In this document: positions 1 through 12,224 of the stretch, one piece after another
How the letters are laid out: the number at the start of each line of letters is the position of its first letter
How positions within the stretch are numbered: position 1 is the first letter of the stretch
The notes under the pieces: generated by a model
Told to the model about the DNA's origin: nothing
Seen by the model: only the letters and a program-made list of their open reading frames with translations
Database searches by the model: none
Position numbers and translations under genes: made by a program
DNA from: Protula sp. h YS-2021
Taxonomy: Eukaryota > Annelida > Polychaeta > Sabellida > Serpulidae
NCBI GenBank assembly: GCA_949752745.1
Contig: OX457026.1
Location: 73,596,742-73,660,741, forward strand
Direction: 5' to 3'
Length of the DNA stretch: 64,000 bases

Positions 1-1530
1 ATGGACCTTATCCACCACCATTGCCGTTAGGTGGTCAATGGTTTTCTCCTTAGTTCTAAGTAGCTCTAACATAGTAGGTACGTTTATCTTGTTGGTCTCA
101 TGTCTATCTACCTCTTTTCTCTGTAGAAGTAGGGAAAGAAACTTTGGTTTAAAGCGCATTTAACACCTTTTCTCAGTCACATAATTCCTTTCTCGAGCTG
201 CTATTGCTCCAAAGGGATCAGGCACCAGGCACCATCTAACTCAAGCAGATTTACAAGTGCGAGTTCGGCAGCTTCATCGCTACCTGTTCCTTGTTTCCTA
301 AGGTTGCGACACAAGCAGCATTTAGTCCTAGTCCGGTGGGAAATTACATGCGGTGTTTGTACACCGCACGCAGCTAGTATGCCCCTCGTTACGCGTAGTG
401 TCAGACAGCGCAGCGGTGTAACAGGCACCGTGTAGTTTCCGGCACTCCCCTTACCCACATGATTGACCCACCGCTGCTTGACAGGCACCGTGCCATTCCT
501 TGCACGCTGCTTTTAAGCGTTTGAAGAATGAAGTGCGGTTATATGTTAGTGCTTACTTGCTATGGCATCGGGTGCTGAAACGTTAATTGCAAACAGGGCA
601 TTATTATTTCTACCCATAGGGGGGCACGCCTTAGGGGGATTGAATATGGATGCTTTCTATCACTCTTCACCCCATTTATTATTGTTTCAGTGGCATGTTC
701 AGCAGGAAGCAGCGGATACGAGGATGCCTGCCAATATTTAAGAATAAACCAGAAGGGAACTCCTGGAGACGATTCCATTGGTTTGGTGTTAAGGGGGACG
801 GTTGGGGACAGATTTCATTCCAAGCCAGGATGCTTGCATGCAGTGTAACGCAGCTGCTCTGTCCCCCAACACCAGACCAGCTCAATCGGGTGTCATATTA
901 GGCGCCGTATCAGCCGGCTATTCATCGTCCAGGAACTGAAAACACATCAAAACGACGACCTTACTTCTTAAAAACTTCATAACCTCAATGACACAGAGAG
1001 CCAACGCTAGAATAACAAAAAGACCCAACGAAACTGCCTGTCATAAATTTGGAAACAGAAACTTGCACGGATAGCAGCATTTGAATGTGGAGGTAAAACC
1101 TGCTGTAAAGCCAAGGTTGAACTGACGGAACCCACTCAATGACTTCACTGTATAACAGTTCGTTCACCATATCTACCAACACCTACGTCTAAAAACGGAG
1201 CGAAGTTCCTGACATTTGGCTTGAGGGACAGAGGGGAGTGACAAGATCCGCTCTTGAGTCCCATTTGAAGGGTGGATGGCATCCATCCACGAGAACCACT
1301 TTTTGCTTCTTGCATCAACTCACTCAGCCTTTCACCAAAAGAGAAAGCGCAAGGGTAACATGTTTTCCCGCCCGGATACTTTGGTTGGCTACAACCTGAC
1401 AACCTGTACTGATTATTTTTATAAATATAATTATACTTATAATAATACTATTTCTTATTATTATTGTTATTATTATATGAACTTTTTACAATTGACCATC
1501 TCAATGCCAGCTGTCATGGCTCTTTAAATA
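1..1530. other. non-coding, no gene recognised
   Basis: No reading frame here resembles a known family. The 12-mer ACAGGCACCGTG occurs at 421 and again at 481, exactly 60 bases apart, and a TTA/ATA-rich stretch lies at about 1415-1480. Nothing else stands out. Confidence 0.5.
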
Positions 1531-1539
1531 AACTACATA

Positions 1540-1730
1540 AGCCCACAAAGCTACAGACCAATCTCGCCAACAAGTTTACTGAGTAAAACATTTGAATGCA
1601 TGATAGCTGACAGACTTACTTGGTACCTAGAAAGCACCAATCTATTTGCTGACATACATAGTGGTATTAGGAAACAAAAAGAATACCCTGGACGACCTTG
1701 TAAGACTAGAACCGTTTATAAACTAGAGCA
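1540..1730 (+). pseudogene. RT N-terminal fragment of non-LTR element
   Basis: The reading frame from 1540 gives SPQSYRPISPTSLLSKTFE, the conserved 'YRPISL' entry block of non-LTR reverse transcriptases, followed by a segment resembling 'RLxWYLExxNLL' and 'SGIRKQ'. It has no ATG of its own and stops being recognisable where the repeat insertion begins. The continuation is at 2366. Confidence 0.75.
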
Positions 1731-1735
1731 GTGTT

Positions 1736-2365
1736 GTGCATAGCCCACATATTCCCCACAGGCCCCCCCATCAGTTAAACACGGCCACCAATAGTCAATC
1801 AAGAGCTGAAGTTCCAGCTAAAAGTCCAATTGGTGCATTTTCCTTGGGCGAACCTGATCCATTTACAATGCCGATCCTTGCTAGTGCCCATAGAAGCTAT
1901 ATACCAAATTTCATTAAAATCCCTGCAGTTGTTCCTGAGATATCGTGTTAACAAACTCATTCCGATGCTGAATAATTTCCAGGATTTGGTAAATTTCAAA
2001 GTTCATTTGGTTCATTTTCCTTGGACCAAGCTAATCCATTTACACTACTGATCCTTATTAGTGCCCATAGAAGCTACACACCAAGTTTCATTAAAATCCT
2101 TGCAGTTGTTCTTGAGATATCGTGCTAACACTTTCGTCAATCAAGACCTGAAATTTTCTAAGTCCAACTGGTCCGTTTTCCTTAAACGAGCCTGGCTCAT
2201 TTACAATACCGATCTGTGTCTGTTTGCTTAGAGGCTACACACCAAGTTTCATTAAAATCCTTGCAGCAGTATTTAAGTTATCGTGTTAACAAGCTGTTGA
2301 TGACGGACCGACAGACCGACACACGGTCGATCGCATATATTTCCCACAGGTTCCACCTGTGGGGG
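1736..2365 (+). mobile_element. pearl/HINE-like tandem-core element inserted in the RT
   Basis: Three imperfect core units of about 160-180 bp, each containing a version of 'ACCAAGTTTCATTAAAATCC' followed by 'GAGATATCGTG'. A GAC/ACGG-type run (about 2303-2325) follows, then a perfect hairpin CCCACAGGT/ACCTGTGGG (about 2344-2364). Core repeats, ACGG microsatellite and terminal hairpin match the layout of bivalve pearl/CvA elements and HINEs (non-autonomous Helentron derivatives). The assignment is by architecture only. Confidence 0.55.
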
Positions 2366-2890
2366 ATAAATGAAGCCTTTATCAATAACGAGCATTTCGT
2401 TACGGTTTTCTTTGACTTGGAAAAGGCCTGTGATGCAACATGGAATCACGGAGTCCTGCAAAACCTCTTTGACTTGAGGCAGCAAGGCCGCCTACTTGAA
2501 TTTATCCAACATTTTTTTGGACGGCCGGTGTTTTCGGGTACGCTTTGGGGCCGTGTTCTCAGACTACTTCGAACAAGACGAAGGCTTCCATTCGTTTATT
2601 CCAGATAAAGATAAATATCATCCGACATATCGTGTAACAGGGGATAGCTCACTCTTTGTTGACGATTTCGCAATATCATACAGAGGCAAGAATATTAACC
2701 TAATACAGCGACGCTTGCAGCAGAACCAAAACTGTCTGCATGCATTTTTGCAAAAAAAACGCAAACAACACGATGATACCATTCTATACATTTCTGGTAT
2801 TCAAATACATGTTGTTAAAGAAAACAAATTTTTGTGTTTACTGTTCGACTCCAAACTAAACCTTATCCCACACACCAAAGAACCAAAATG
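2366..2890 (+). pseudogene. RT core fragment of non-LTR element
   Basis: Continues the RT from before the insertion. RT motif A appears as FFDLEKACD (about 2408-2434) and the catalytic block as SLFVDDFAIS (about 2650-2680), equivalent to FxDD. The frame changes near 2500-2600, so at least one frameshift separates motif A from the FVDD block. It is non-functional. Confidence 0.75.
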
Positions 2891-3464
2891 AACATTACAA
2901 AAACACTCAACCTTCTAAGAGTAATAATTTGCCCATGATTTGGGTGAAGATCAAGATACAGAACTTATGCTTTACCGAGTCTTGATACGATCTAGATTAC
3001 ACTATGACAGCATTGTGTATAAATCGGCAAGATCATCATACGATTGACTCATACAAAATCAACGTTTACAACTGTGTCTAAATGCTTTTAGAATATCTGC
3101 AAATCAGCAATCTCTCGGTGTTCGTAGAATTAAATTCGCCATGCATTACGCAACAAAGCTTTATGGAAATAAGAAGAATCCCCACGTACAACTCTGTCTT
3201 TGGATCAGATTTCTCGCGCTTCCTTGAAAGAGGCCACACCGTCATACCTCATTTGGAGCGAGCGTTCTGCCTAACATTTAGGATGCTGGTATTATCATAG
3301 AATCAATTGAAAAAAAGAGAGTACCAACCTACCAAAGTGGAAACTCACCAAACCTGTAGTATCAAAGAACCTTTTGGTCTGTGCAAAGGAAACAGCTAGC
3401 CCCTTTCTATTTCGATCAAACTTTACAGAGCTCAATTAAGAACTTAGAGATCATCATTTCTGCT

Positions 3465-3880
3465 ACACGGACGGCTCAAAGCTCGACGATAACTGAAAAC
3501 AACACTTAAAAACAAGACTTCCAGACAGATCCTTTGTTTTCTCAGCTGCAATTAGAACTCCCCACCTGGCCATCCAGATAGTGAAGGTCAGTCGATGTGA
3601 TGCGTGGTCTCTCTGTCCGTCCTGCAATCAATAGGGAAGCTAGAAATTTCTAACCCTCTTATCCTTCTCCTTCTAGAAAGGCATAACGATGCCATCAAAG
3701 CTGAGAAAGACATAGTGTTCTGCTGGGTCCCAAGTCACGTGGAAATCCAAGGAAACGAGATAACCGACAAAGCTGCAAAAAAGGCACTAAATGATAACTG
3801 TACTGATATGCTCATACAAGCCTCCGATTTTAAATACCACATCACAAGACACACAAAAAGACCGTGTCAAGAAAAATAGA
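3465..3880 (+). pseudogene. RNase H domain of non-LTR element
   Basis: CYTDGSKLDDN near 3470 matches the RNase H first-aspartate motif YTDGSK. FCWVPSHVEIQGNEITDKAA (about 3718-3777) matches the conserved 'WVPSHxGIxGNExAD' block at the end of the domain. The two blocks are in different frames, with stops between. Confidence 0.8.
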
Positions 3881-3933
3881 ATGAACAAAGAAACATACTG
3901 TATTAAATCAACCCCTTAGTCGGACAAAAATCG

Positions 3934-4215
3934 TTGCCGCTAATCAGTATGCGAGATGAAACGGTTTATCACAGAGCCAGAATAGGACGTACATATATCA
4001 CCCACAAGCACCTTCTTAGAGACGAACCACCGCCCGAGCGAGTTGGGTGTCAAGAACGTTTTACTGTAAAACATATTCTAACAGACTGTACTGATTTCGA
4101 AGAGATACGCTCAAGACATTTCAGAGCTGACTGTATGAAGCAGCTCTTTCACAAAACTAATCCAAGTACAATTATTTCGTTCTTAAAAGATATAAACCTG
4201 TATCATTACTTTTAA
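3934..4215 (+). pseudogene. C-terminal zinc-knuckle-like tail of non-LTR element
   Basis: Contains RIGRTYITHKHLLRDE and then CQERFTVKHILTDC, the 'LRxGHTxLTHxxLL ... C-x-TVxHIL-xC' tail that follows RNase H in I/Jockey-type ORF2. This is the most intact block of the element, and its stop codon ends at 4215. Confidence 0.7.
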
Positions 4216-4235
4216 GTTAAGGGGATAAAGACAAC

Positions 4236-4620
4236 TTTCCCCCCAAGTTTTGGTTTTAGAGGCGAATCACACTGTCTTCATTAATTCCAATAAACACCAG
4301 TTCCTCATTTTGCATCTGGAAAATTTGCTCCGATTAAGTGGGGAAATCAATTTACAAAGAACAACTATGGCTCCAAAATCATAAGGAATCAGTTTAAGGG
4401 GACTCAAACAAGCATTTTTGGGCCTGAAAAATATTAGCTGCAAAACGAAAAACTTTCTATGTAAAGATGTGAAATTATTGACCTAAAAACTGGAGATACA
4501 AAGGTCTAGTATTTCACAAAGAAATTGTTTTCAAGATCATTCAAATAAGCTCCGGGAAGGCCCAAAAAATGCACTTTTCCCACGACTGAAAGGCCCATGT
4601 TGTACTGACGTTTTGCATAA
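4236..4620. other. spacer between two retroelements
   Basis: Likely 3' UTR of the non-LTR element followed by host DNA up to the first A repeat of the Ngaro element. No coding signal is seen. Confidence 0.4.
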
Positions 4621-4912
4621 AATGGCATTTTAAATGGCAACGATTTAAAATTATTTTTGTGAAAGTCGCTCAGGTGGGGACCCCCCCGCCCCTTTGGTAA
4701 ATGCTCTCTGTATATGTCCCCACCCAGCAAGCTATCTGTGTGCCTTATTGTCTTTTGTGTACAGAAAATATTTTCCGTAATGCGCAGGCACTAATCATAC
4801 TGTGACGTATCGCAATGAGTAATTGCCCCTCAGATGCACTTTGAGTTCGTTGTGAAAACACCATATTGTGAGATGAATTTATCAATTTAAATCGGTGAGA
4901 TACAGTTTTGGA
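4621..4912 (+). repeat. Ngaro A1 repeat
   Basis: About 290 bp that recurs at 10640-11001. Shared landmarks are AATGGCATTTT, TTGGTAAATGCTCTCTGTAT, GTGACGTATCGCAATGAGTA and GATACAGTTTTGGAATT. An A-rich stretch follows at 4914-4950. Confidence 0.8.
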
Positions 4913-4989
4913 ATTAAAAAAAAAAAGTAAAAAAAAAAAGAAAAGAAAAAGGCTGCGGAATTCAATAACTGCTGATTCTTGAAACGGAA

Positions 4990-5582
4990 ATGTCAGTACG
5001 TTTTCACAAAAGACTGAAAGGATTAATAATTGGACATTTCTTTATAAAGCGAGTTCAAAGGTTTTGCTGTGAAAAAGGAGATTATAAACTGAATTTAGAC
5101 GGTTACTATGAAAATATTGTATTTCGCAGTTTGCCTGGCTGTCATCTCACCGATCTTTTTCAGGAAATAGACTGGATCCAAGGCTTCAATTTCGACATTG
5201 TTATTACCGATATCAGTTCAAATGATCTGTGTGATCCCAACATCTCACCAGTCGAATCTGTGAAAACTTTAGAACGTCTAGCGAAGTTTTTGAGTTTTTG
5301 AAAGTGGGAATAAAAAAAGTCATTGTTTTAAATATATGGTGTAGAGACGAAAATAGATGGCAAAAACATATGCATTGATCCGTGCAAGCATACAATGAAG
5401 CAGTTTATGCCACTAACGGCATTTTGAAGCAGGAAATAACTTCCAATCCGGAGGCAAAAATATTTTTTTTCAACTCAAGGAATATTTGGAGGAAATACTG
5501 CCAATTGCTTGCAGACGGAGTACATCCCAATGCGGAGGGTCTTTCCAAGTACAAGAATATTTACCTGGAGCATTGCTGTTAG
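4990..5582 (+). pseudogene. SGNH hydrolase-like remnant of the Ngaro element
   Basis: Two frames joined near 5300-5380 give an SGNH-fold pattern. Block I is degraded (IIGHFFIKRV instead of a GDS start). Block III appears as DISSNDLCD and block V as DGVHPN, which carries the DxxH motif. Loss of the GDS serine and the frameshift make it inactive. Its place upstream of gag/pol agrees with known Ngaro elements that carry a separate SGNH frame. Confidence 0.65.
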
Positions 5583-6297
5583 CCGCTAAAATTTTTTTAG
5601 CCTTTTCTCTATGACAGATAAGTATTTGATCACATATATTACTTTATTTTTGCTTCAGTTGTTGTTATTATAAAGGGTGGCGGGAGCACTGAGGTGCCCC
5701 CTCACTTTTATTAACCTTGGACCCCCCCCCCCTTTTTCACTCAGAAAGGTTGTGATTTTAATTCAACAGTTCTTTTATCATCGCATTGGTACCGGGAACA
5801 CTGAGATGCGTCCACCTTATTTACATTACCGCCGTTTTCTATTCACATTCTCTTCCATTGCAATAAATATTTTTTCTAGCTTTGTGCTCGGATGCCAGGA
5901 GCACTGAGATGCCCGCCATTCTTTTTTTATTTATATGGCGATTATTTTTTAAAAATATTTGTATTTGTATTAAGTTTCATTCCTGGTTCGTGTTGTTTGA
6001 GCGCTGGGACGCCTTTTTTATTTTGCACTGGGCTGCTCGTTTTATTGCGCACTGGGATGCCTTTGTTTGTTATATAAAAACATGAATTCCACTTCATTCA
6101 TAGCTCAGTTTTGGCACTCGGCTTTGGACCATGTTAATCCCCCACCTCTTTGTTTGCATTTTCCAGGTGACCACAGTCACAGTTTCAATCTGCTCATATC
6201 ATGACCAATGGGTCACGTCCCTTACATCAGTTCGTTTACACTGTGTCAGGCACTACAATGCCATGGAACCTTAGGATCTCCTTATATAATTTTAAGC

Positions 6298-6383
<86 letters not shown>

Positions 6384-6881
6384 TGCTCGGTGTCAACTGA
6401 CAACAGTTCATGAGTTCAAGTCTAATTTTAGATAAACTGTCCATCTTATTGGGTCGGTTTTTTCCTTTGTCTAACGTGTCCCCATGTGACTCGTTCCATA
6501 ACCACGTCACTACTTCATCTAATCCGACGGACCTTAACCTTTCCCGTCATTTGTTCTTCGTATTGACTGTGGTTTGGATAAGTTTTTCAATAATATTATT
6601 TGAATTAGTCCCTTGGGATATTCACTGAATCAAGGTTTAAGGTATCTATTTTAAGGCATTATATACTCAATCCTTTGTAATAGGTATTACATTTTGCATT
6701 TAAGCCATTTCTTAGTCACATATTTGACAAAGTAGGAACATGCAATATATTTACAAGGTTGGGAGTTTTAAAAGCCCATTTTTTAAATATTGAAACTTTA
6801 TCTTTTTGTGACGATATGTCTTTTCGTCATAATGTGTGTGCCTTTTGCAATTGTTGTAGCGTCATACGGTAAATTGTTTAT
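5583..6881. other. Ngaro internal non-coding region
   Basis: Contains a loosely repeated phrase of the type GGGAGCACTGAGRTGCC at about 5680, 5790, 5895 and, weaker, 6005-6060. The (CT)n run lies further on. No coding signal is seen. It probably separates the SGNH frame from the gag frame. Confidence 0.45.
6297..6379. repeat. (CT)n microsatellite
   Basis: About 80 bp of nearly pure CT dinucleotide. It creates false Ser/Leu and Arg/Glu reading frames on the two strands. Confidence 0.95.
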
Positions 6882-7560
6882 ATGGTTACCGTTAAACTAC
6901 AACATTTTGGAGTTAGACTTAAAGAATTCTTGAATAATTTATCCGTCTTCAAACTTTTCAACTTGTTACCTAGAATACCAGGAAAGCACCCTCGAGATAA
7001 GCCATCCACCAAAGGCAAACACGCTAAGCAACGCCGGGCGAAGGCAGTGCCGACTTCAACAGCTGGTCGCAGCAGGCGCGCTAGTTCCCTAGCCTCGGAT
7101 AGCACGACGCAGCCGGCGGAGCTCATTACCAGGAGCGAATGAAAGGATGAAATTAGTAACACCATCGCAGAGCAGCTCCAGCAATACTTCCCAAGCCAGC
7201 CGGTGGTCACTGAACACGGTGTCGACGAGGCGAGTCTCGCGTCTCACGATCAGCTAGAGCTGCCTCAGACAAAGACACTGCAGCCACGGCCGCACGCGGA
7301 TGCCGTTCCGGATATTTTCGCCGACGATGTCAGCCAAGGTATTATACCTACGACTACAGCCAATGTTAAAAACAAGCAAAAAATTAGGAACCGTGACTAT
7401 GTGGAGTTCGCATCGTTGCTTATTCCGGATAACGAGCCCGATGCGGTCTTTTTCTCTTCTGAAAATGGCACAACGATAAATGTCAAGCAGCACAAAACGC
7501 GACAAATACAAGACATTGAGCAATGGACAAATGCCATGCTCATTTATTCCGCTGTGTGAC
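6882..7560 (+). pseudogene. Ngaro gag-like / pol N-terminal region
   Basis: Two frames (6882-7143 and 7203-7559) separated by a stop at about 7141. The first is basic (KHPRDKPSTKGKHAKQRR), which suits a nucleic-acid-binding Gag. The second ends in RNRDYVEFASLLIPDNEPDA and then IEQWTNAMLIYSAV, a block seen in DIRS/Ngaro polyproteins just before the RT. The first-frame start is not defended. Confidence 0.55.
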
Positions 7561-9478
7561 CCAAGTGCTTACGTACACTTCATTCGTGAGAAACATGGCA
7601 AATAAGGTAAGAGGCTATGGGTGGAGATCATACGAAGAGATGTTCCGGCGGGCACGCGTTTCGTCCCCCTTGTTTTGGGACAAACCACTCCTCAACCAGT
7701 ATATCGGCGCGATTATGAGTTGCTTTCACAGCCCATCTGCAAGCCTTTCAGAAATTTCACAACACCATTCCTCGTGGATTTTGTTACAACTTCCACACGA
7801 AAACATGTTCCATGCCTCAGTGCCGATTCAGCCACAACTGCCCGATGTGCACACCCCTGGCGACTTTGCACAAGGGGTCAAGCTACTCGACGGACTTCAA
7901 CCGAGCCCAAAAACGAACGACCCAACCCACTATGTGACATTAAAGTGGATTTATTATCAGCACTGTTGAATGGTTGCAACCCGGATAGGAAAAATTTTCT
8001 CATTTTGGGTCTAAAGCATGGGTTTATGCTACACTGCACGAATTTCCCCTTCCGGTCCGAGGTAAAAAACCACAATTCGGCGTTGTTACACCCTGACATA
8101 GTTGATGGTAAAATCACAAAAGAAATCGCGTTGCAACGCATCGCCGGTGTATTTGAAAAACCGTTTTTCAAAAACTTTCATGTGTCTCCTATCGGTCTTG
8201 TTCCGAAAAAAGTTTCGACTCATTTCGACTCATTCACGACCTCAGCTATCCAAAATTTTCAGATAGCGTCAACTCTATGATTCCGCGTCATTCTTCCACT
8301 GTGTCATACGAAACACTAGACAAAGCTATTAAATTCATCTTGGATGGCGGAAAGGAATGTTTAATTGCAAAAGCCGATATTGAAAATGCCTTTCGCATTC
8401 TCCCCGCTCACCTCAAAGAGTACCATCTATTGGGTTTCATCTGGAGAGGGAAATCCTATTATGACAAAAGAGTTACAATGGGAGCCTCCCCATCCTGTCT
8501 GAACTTTGAAACGCTAAGCAAAGCTCTTCAGTAGATATTGACTAACGTATTGGGTGTAACAATGATTTCACACATTCTGGACGATTTTATGTTCTTCTCT
8601 CCAGCCGGTTCAAACCATTGTTTTTCGAATTTGAAACTATTCATGGCTGTTTGTAAAGTATTAAGTATTCCGATAAATAACGGGAAAACTGTGCTTCCAA
8701 CCACGCAAGCAACTATACATGGCTTTGAGATTGACACTTTAAGAATGGAGGCACGTCTGCCACCAGACAAGCTGGAAAAGGGTCGTGAAATGTTGAACTC
8801 AATTTTAGGCAATAAAAAGGCTGCTTCGAGAGAAATTCAATCAATAACAGGTTTCCTAGTATTCTGCTGCCGTGTCATAAAACCTGGAAGAGCATTCTTG
8901 AGACGTTTAATAAACTTGACGAAAGGTGTCGCAAAACCGCATTATTTCCTCAGAATAGATGCAGAGGTACTGAAAGACTTGACCGCTTGGGCTGTTTTTA
9001 TAGACAATTTCAACGGGATATCACTCATCCAACAAGAAAACTGGATCACGTCAAACTCAGTCTCCGACGCGGCAAAGTCTAATGGTTTTTCGGTTATTTT
9101 TGAAGACAAGTGGTGCGCCGCCGCCTGGGAACATAATTCGAACTACAGCATCACGATCCTCGAACTGTATCCAATAGTGTTGTCACTGCTTCTGTGGGGA
9201 AACTACTGAAGAATAAACACTTATTATATTTTTGTGACAATATGGCTGTGGTCGAGATCTTGAATTTCCAATGTTCAAAAGATTCTTTAATCATGTGTTT
9301 GGTACGAAAATTTGTTATCTGTTGCCTTAATCATATCCGAAGTTGTGATAATAAGGTCCCAGATTTACTTTCTCGTATGCAATTTCAGGAGGCAAAGAGG
9401 ATAGATCAAAACCTCGCACCAACGCCGGTGGCACTACCCCCGCAATTGGAACTCTCAAAGCTACTGCAAAACAATTAG
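7561..9478 (+). pseudogene. Ngaro reverse transcriptase / RNase H
   Basis: Successive frames at 7523-7720, 7621-8280, 8277-8534, 8538-9209 and 9194-9478 form one RT/RH region with about four breaks. Landmarks are GYGWRSYEEMFRRAR before the RT, the fingers segment FHVSPIGLVPKK, motif A AKADIENAFRILP, MGASPSCLNFE and the catalytic-loop segment HILDDFMFFSP. The order and wording fit DIRS/Ngaro RTs rather than LTR or LINE types. An RNase H-like part follows (DKWCAAAWE, FCDNMAVVEIL). A TAG at about 8532 splits the palm. Confidence 0.8.
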
Positions 9479-9499
9479 TAAGGTGTTCTCTGTCAACAA

Positions 9500-10368
9500 G
9501 CTCATTGACGGTGTACCGAAACTATTTTAACAAAGACAAATCGTTCATAGGAATGTACTTTGTGAAGGCTAAGCTTTTACCGATGGACCCTAGATTCGTT
9601 CTATTGTTTATGGCCCTATATGTATAACATGACATTTTCACCTACTTCCATCATTTCTGCAGTATCGTTTCATTGTAAATTTCATTCACAAACTAGCCGG
9701 AGGAACAGATCTCCACTCAGATTTTGCAGTCTGTACGAGGGATTACGAGGGATTCAAAAATCTATACCAATAAGTGACGTTAGGTTACCTATCACATTAC
9801 CAGTTCTCCGGAAGCTCTGCGAAGCAGCATCAGCCCTCTATTCAAATCCTGGGAAAATTGCTATGATAAAACGTATGTTTTTGCTGTCTTTTACCGCCTT
9901 TTTTCATGTTGGAGAGATTACCGTGTCATCGTTAAATGTCAAAAATCCTCACCTCCTTCATTTAGCTGACATCTCCCTTCAATCAGACTGTTTAACAGTG
10001 TCCTTTAAATCTTTTAAGCATAAGAAAACTAAGAACCCATTTCGGCTCCAAATAAACGAAAGCCAAAAATTACCGGTTGTTTCTGCTATGAGACAATATC
10101 TAAGCACCAGGGGTGCAAACCCAGGACCTCTTTTCCTCTTCAACTCCGAGCCAGTCACACGAGATGCGTTTTCAAAGATAATGCAAGACTGTTTATAGTT
10201 CGGCAATCTTTCTCATCTCCCGTATAAAACCCATATAGTTTTAGGATAGGAGCTGCCACAAATGCTATATCTAAGGGATTTTCAGCCGAGCAGACTAAAA
10301 TAATAGGTAGATGGCGGTCCTCCTCTGCTTTCCAGAAATATGTACGTGTCCACAGCATTAAAATCTGA
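9500..10368 (+). pseudogene. Ngaro tyrosine recombinase
   Basis: The main frame 9620-10198 carries the core of a YR, including LLSFTAFFHVGEI, the first-arginine region with the arginine lost. After a frame change at about 10200 the C-terminal catalytic part appears as HSFRIGAAT (the H-x-x-R motif), then GRWRSSSAFQKYVRVHS with the tyrosine nucleophile, ending at a TGA at 10366-10368. Tyrosine recombinases replace integrase in DIRS/Ngaro elements. The missing first arginine and the frameshift make it inactive. Confidence 0.75.
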
Positions 10369-10534
10369 AGTTTCAAGCGTAGTCGGGAGGGGGTTCTTTG
10401 AAAGGGACACAACCACTGTATACTGCTTATTTAGTTAGTTATTGAATAGATATTTTTCTTGCTCTACTGGAGTAGGCATCTTTCCGATTAATTTTTTTTC
10501 TCTCCTCAGGTGGCGGTAGCTGCATGCAGCTTGT

Positions 10535-10639
10535 GGCGTCAATATCACCCCCTGTATATTGTCGTTTTAGTTGATATAATGATAATTCTCGACAAAACGG
10601 CAGTTTAAAATGTTCCTAGTCTAAGACTCATAGCAAAAA
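10535..10639 (+). repeat. Ngaro B1 repeat
   Basis: Shares GCGTCAATA, TGTATATTGTCGTTTTAGTT, ATAATTCTCGACAAAACGGC and CTAGTCTAAGAC with 20082-20262. It lacks about 50 bp present in B2, so one copy has gained or lost an indel. It runs directly into A2. Confidence 0.8.
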
Positions 10640-11001
10640 TGGCATTTTGAATGGCAACGATTTAAAATCATTTTTGTGAAATCGCTTAGGTGGGGACTGC
10701 CCCCCCCCCTTTTGGTAAATGCTCTCTGTATGTGTCCCCAACCGGCCAGCCCGCCCAGGTGGGGACTGCCCCCCCCCCCTCTTGGTAAATGCTCTCTGTA
10801 TGTTCCCAACCGGCCAGCCACCTGTGTGATTCATTGTCTTTTGTGTACAGAAAGTATTTTCCGTAATGCGCAGGCGCTTATCATACTGTGACGTATCGCA
10901 ATGAGTAATTGCCCCTCAGATGCACTTTGATTTCGTTGTGAAAACACCATATTGTGAGATAAATTTGTCAATTTAAATCGGCGAGATACAGTTTTGGAAT
11001 T
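10640..11001 (+). repeat. Ngaro A2 repeat
   Basis: Second copy of the A repeat. It differs from A1 by an internal duplication: the segment AGGTGGGGACTGCC...TTGGTAAATGCTCTCTGTATGT is present twice (about 10689-10735 and 10757-10803). Confidence 0.8.
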
Positions 11002-11175
11002 GACACCACCTCCGTCCCCATCCACAACCTAAATTGTTTTTTTTAAGGTATGTTTATTGAAAAGGCGTACATGCCGCCCTTGATTATTGTTGATTATAGC
11101 AGTAACTTTTTGTTCTTTTCACTTGACTTTGTCAGATAGGAAAACAAATATGTTTCTTTAACAGTGTGTTTATAG

Positions 11176-11181
11176 AAGTGC
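11176..11181 (+). repeat. left target-site duplication of the 8.9-kb TIR element
   Basis: AAGTGC immediately precedes the terminal AGTAGCAGG. The right flank has AAGGGC at 20076-20081, a 5-of-6 match. Six-base duplications are typical of Polintons/Mavericks. Confidence 0.55.
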
Positions 11182-12224
11182 AGTAGCAGGAAAGTAAGGG
11201 TTCTGGACCACCCCCCCCCCCTAGCAATTTTTTTTTTTTTGGTGGCAGGTGGCATTCCACTGCAGTGACGTCAGACCCCCTGCCCCCCCTAGGCAAGTAA
11301 CATTCCATCAAGTGAGCATAAGTTACACACAGCAATTTGATCACATGCAAAATCGGTGTCCTACAGGACAGGTGGCAAAAATCAAGACCCCCCCCCCCCT
11401 GCCGACATTCGGGACAGACCACCCCCCTCCCCCCCTAGCCGACATTCGGGACAGACCCCCCTAGGCGGCAGTGAGGTCAGACCATAAAGTGTGGACGCTG
11501 ATTCCAGCTCACTCGGTTCTGCCGCCGATTCCAGCTCAGTGACGTCAGACCTCCCCCCCCCCCCCCTAGGCGGCAGTCGAGAATCTTTTTTTGGGTGGCA
11601 GGTGGCAGTCGGGACAGACCAGCATTGCGTCGTAATTCACATTTGATTTGACTGTGCAGTTGGTTTTGAAAATAAAAAAATATATATAGGAAGTTGTTGT
11701 GGGACTGCCGCTTTATATCTACTTTAAAGTGAAAAAAAATTGCTCTCGTTTACTAGTTTTTTTAACCCTGTACTCCCGTACTGGCTTATGAATTGTGTAT
11801 TTTACAGCATTGTAGTATTTTTTACTAAAAAATGTCCAAACACAAAACAACAGAAAAACAAACTTACCTAAATATATTATCTCTTACTAATCTAAATTAA
11901 TATGTTACAAACCATTTACTATGCTATCCTAAAAGAGTTAGCATCCGTATTAAAAGAAAAACGTTAGCACATATTTTTTAGAATACTCTTTCAATATGTA
12001 AAACTTCTCGCAACTTCTCGCCTGTTCTCTAACAGCATTTTCTCTATGAGCAATTCTTTTCTCAAATAGCTTAAAAGTACAAAGTCTACTGTGCTAGACT
12101 AAAACACACACAGCTGTTGTTATGCAGTATTTGTAAACAGACAGGCGGCAAAGTCAACGTTGCTATGGATACTGTAACAGACGGTAAAAATGAGTAGTAT
12201 GGATAATGGGGATTCTAGAAAATT

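Larger units (their letters stand above)
1540..4235 (+). mobile_element. decayed non-LTR retrotransposon, I/Nimb/Jockey-like
   Basis: Broken pieces in element order: an RT N-terminal block (about 1540-1730), the RT core (2366-2890), an RNase H domain (about 3465-3860) and a C-terminal zinc-knuckle-like tail (3934-4215). An RNase H after the RT is typical of I-group elements. Many stops and frameshifts show it is dead. A 0.6-kb repeat element sits between the first two RT pieces. The 3' end is placed just after the last coding block; no clear tail or target duplication is visible. Confidence 0.75.

Noticed and set aside
1145..1402. Minus-strand 85-codon frame in the left flank
   Set aside because: No recognisable motif; could be an old transposon scrap but not supportable.
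6201..6510. Ser/Leu- and Arg/Glu-repeat frames
   Set aside because: Translation of the (CT)n run only.
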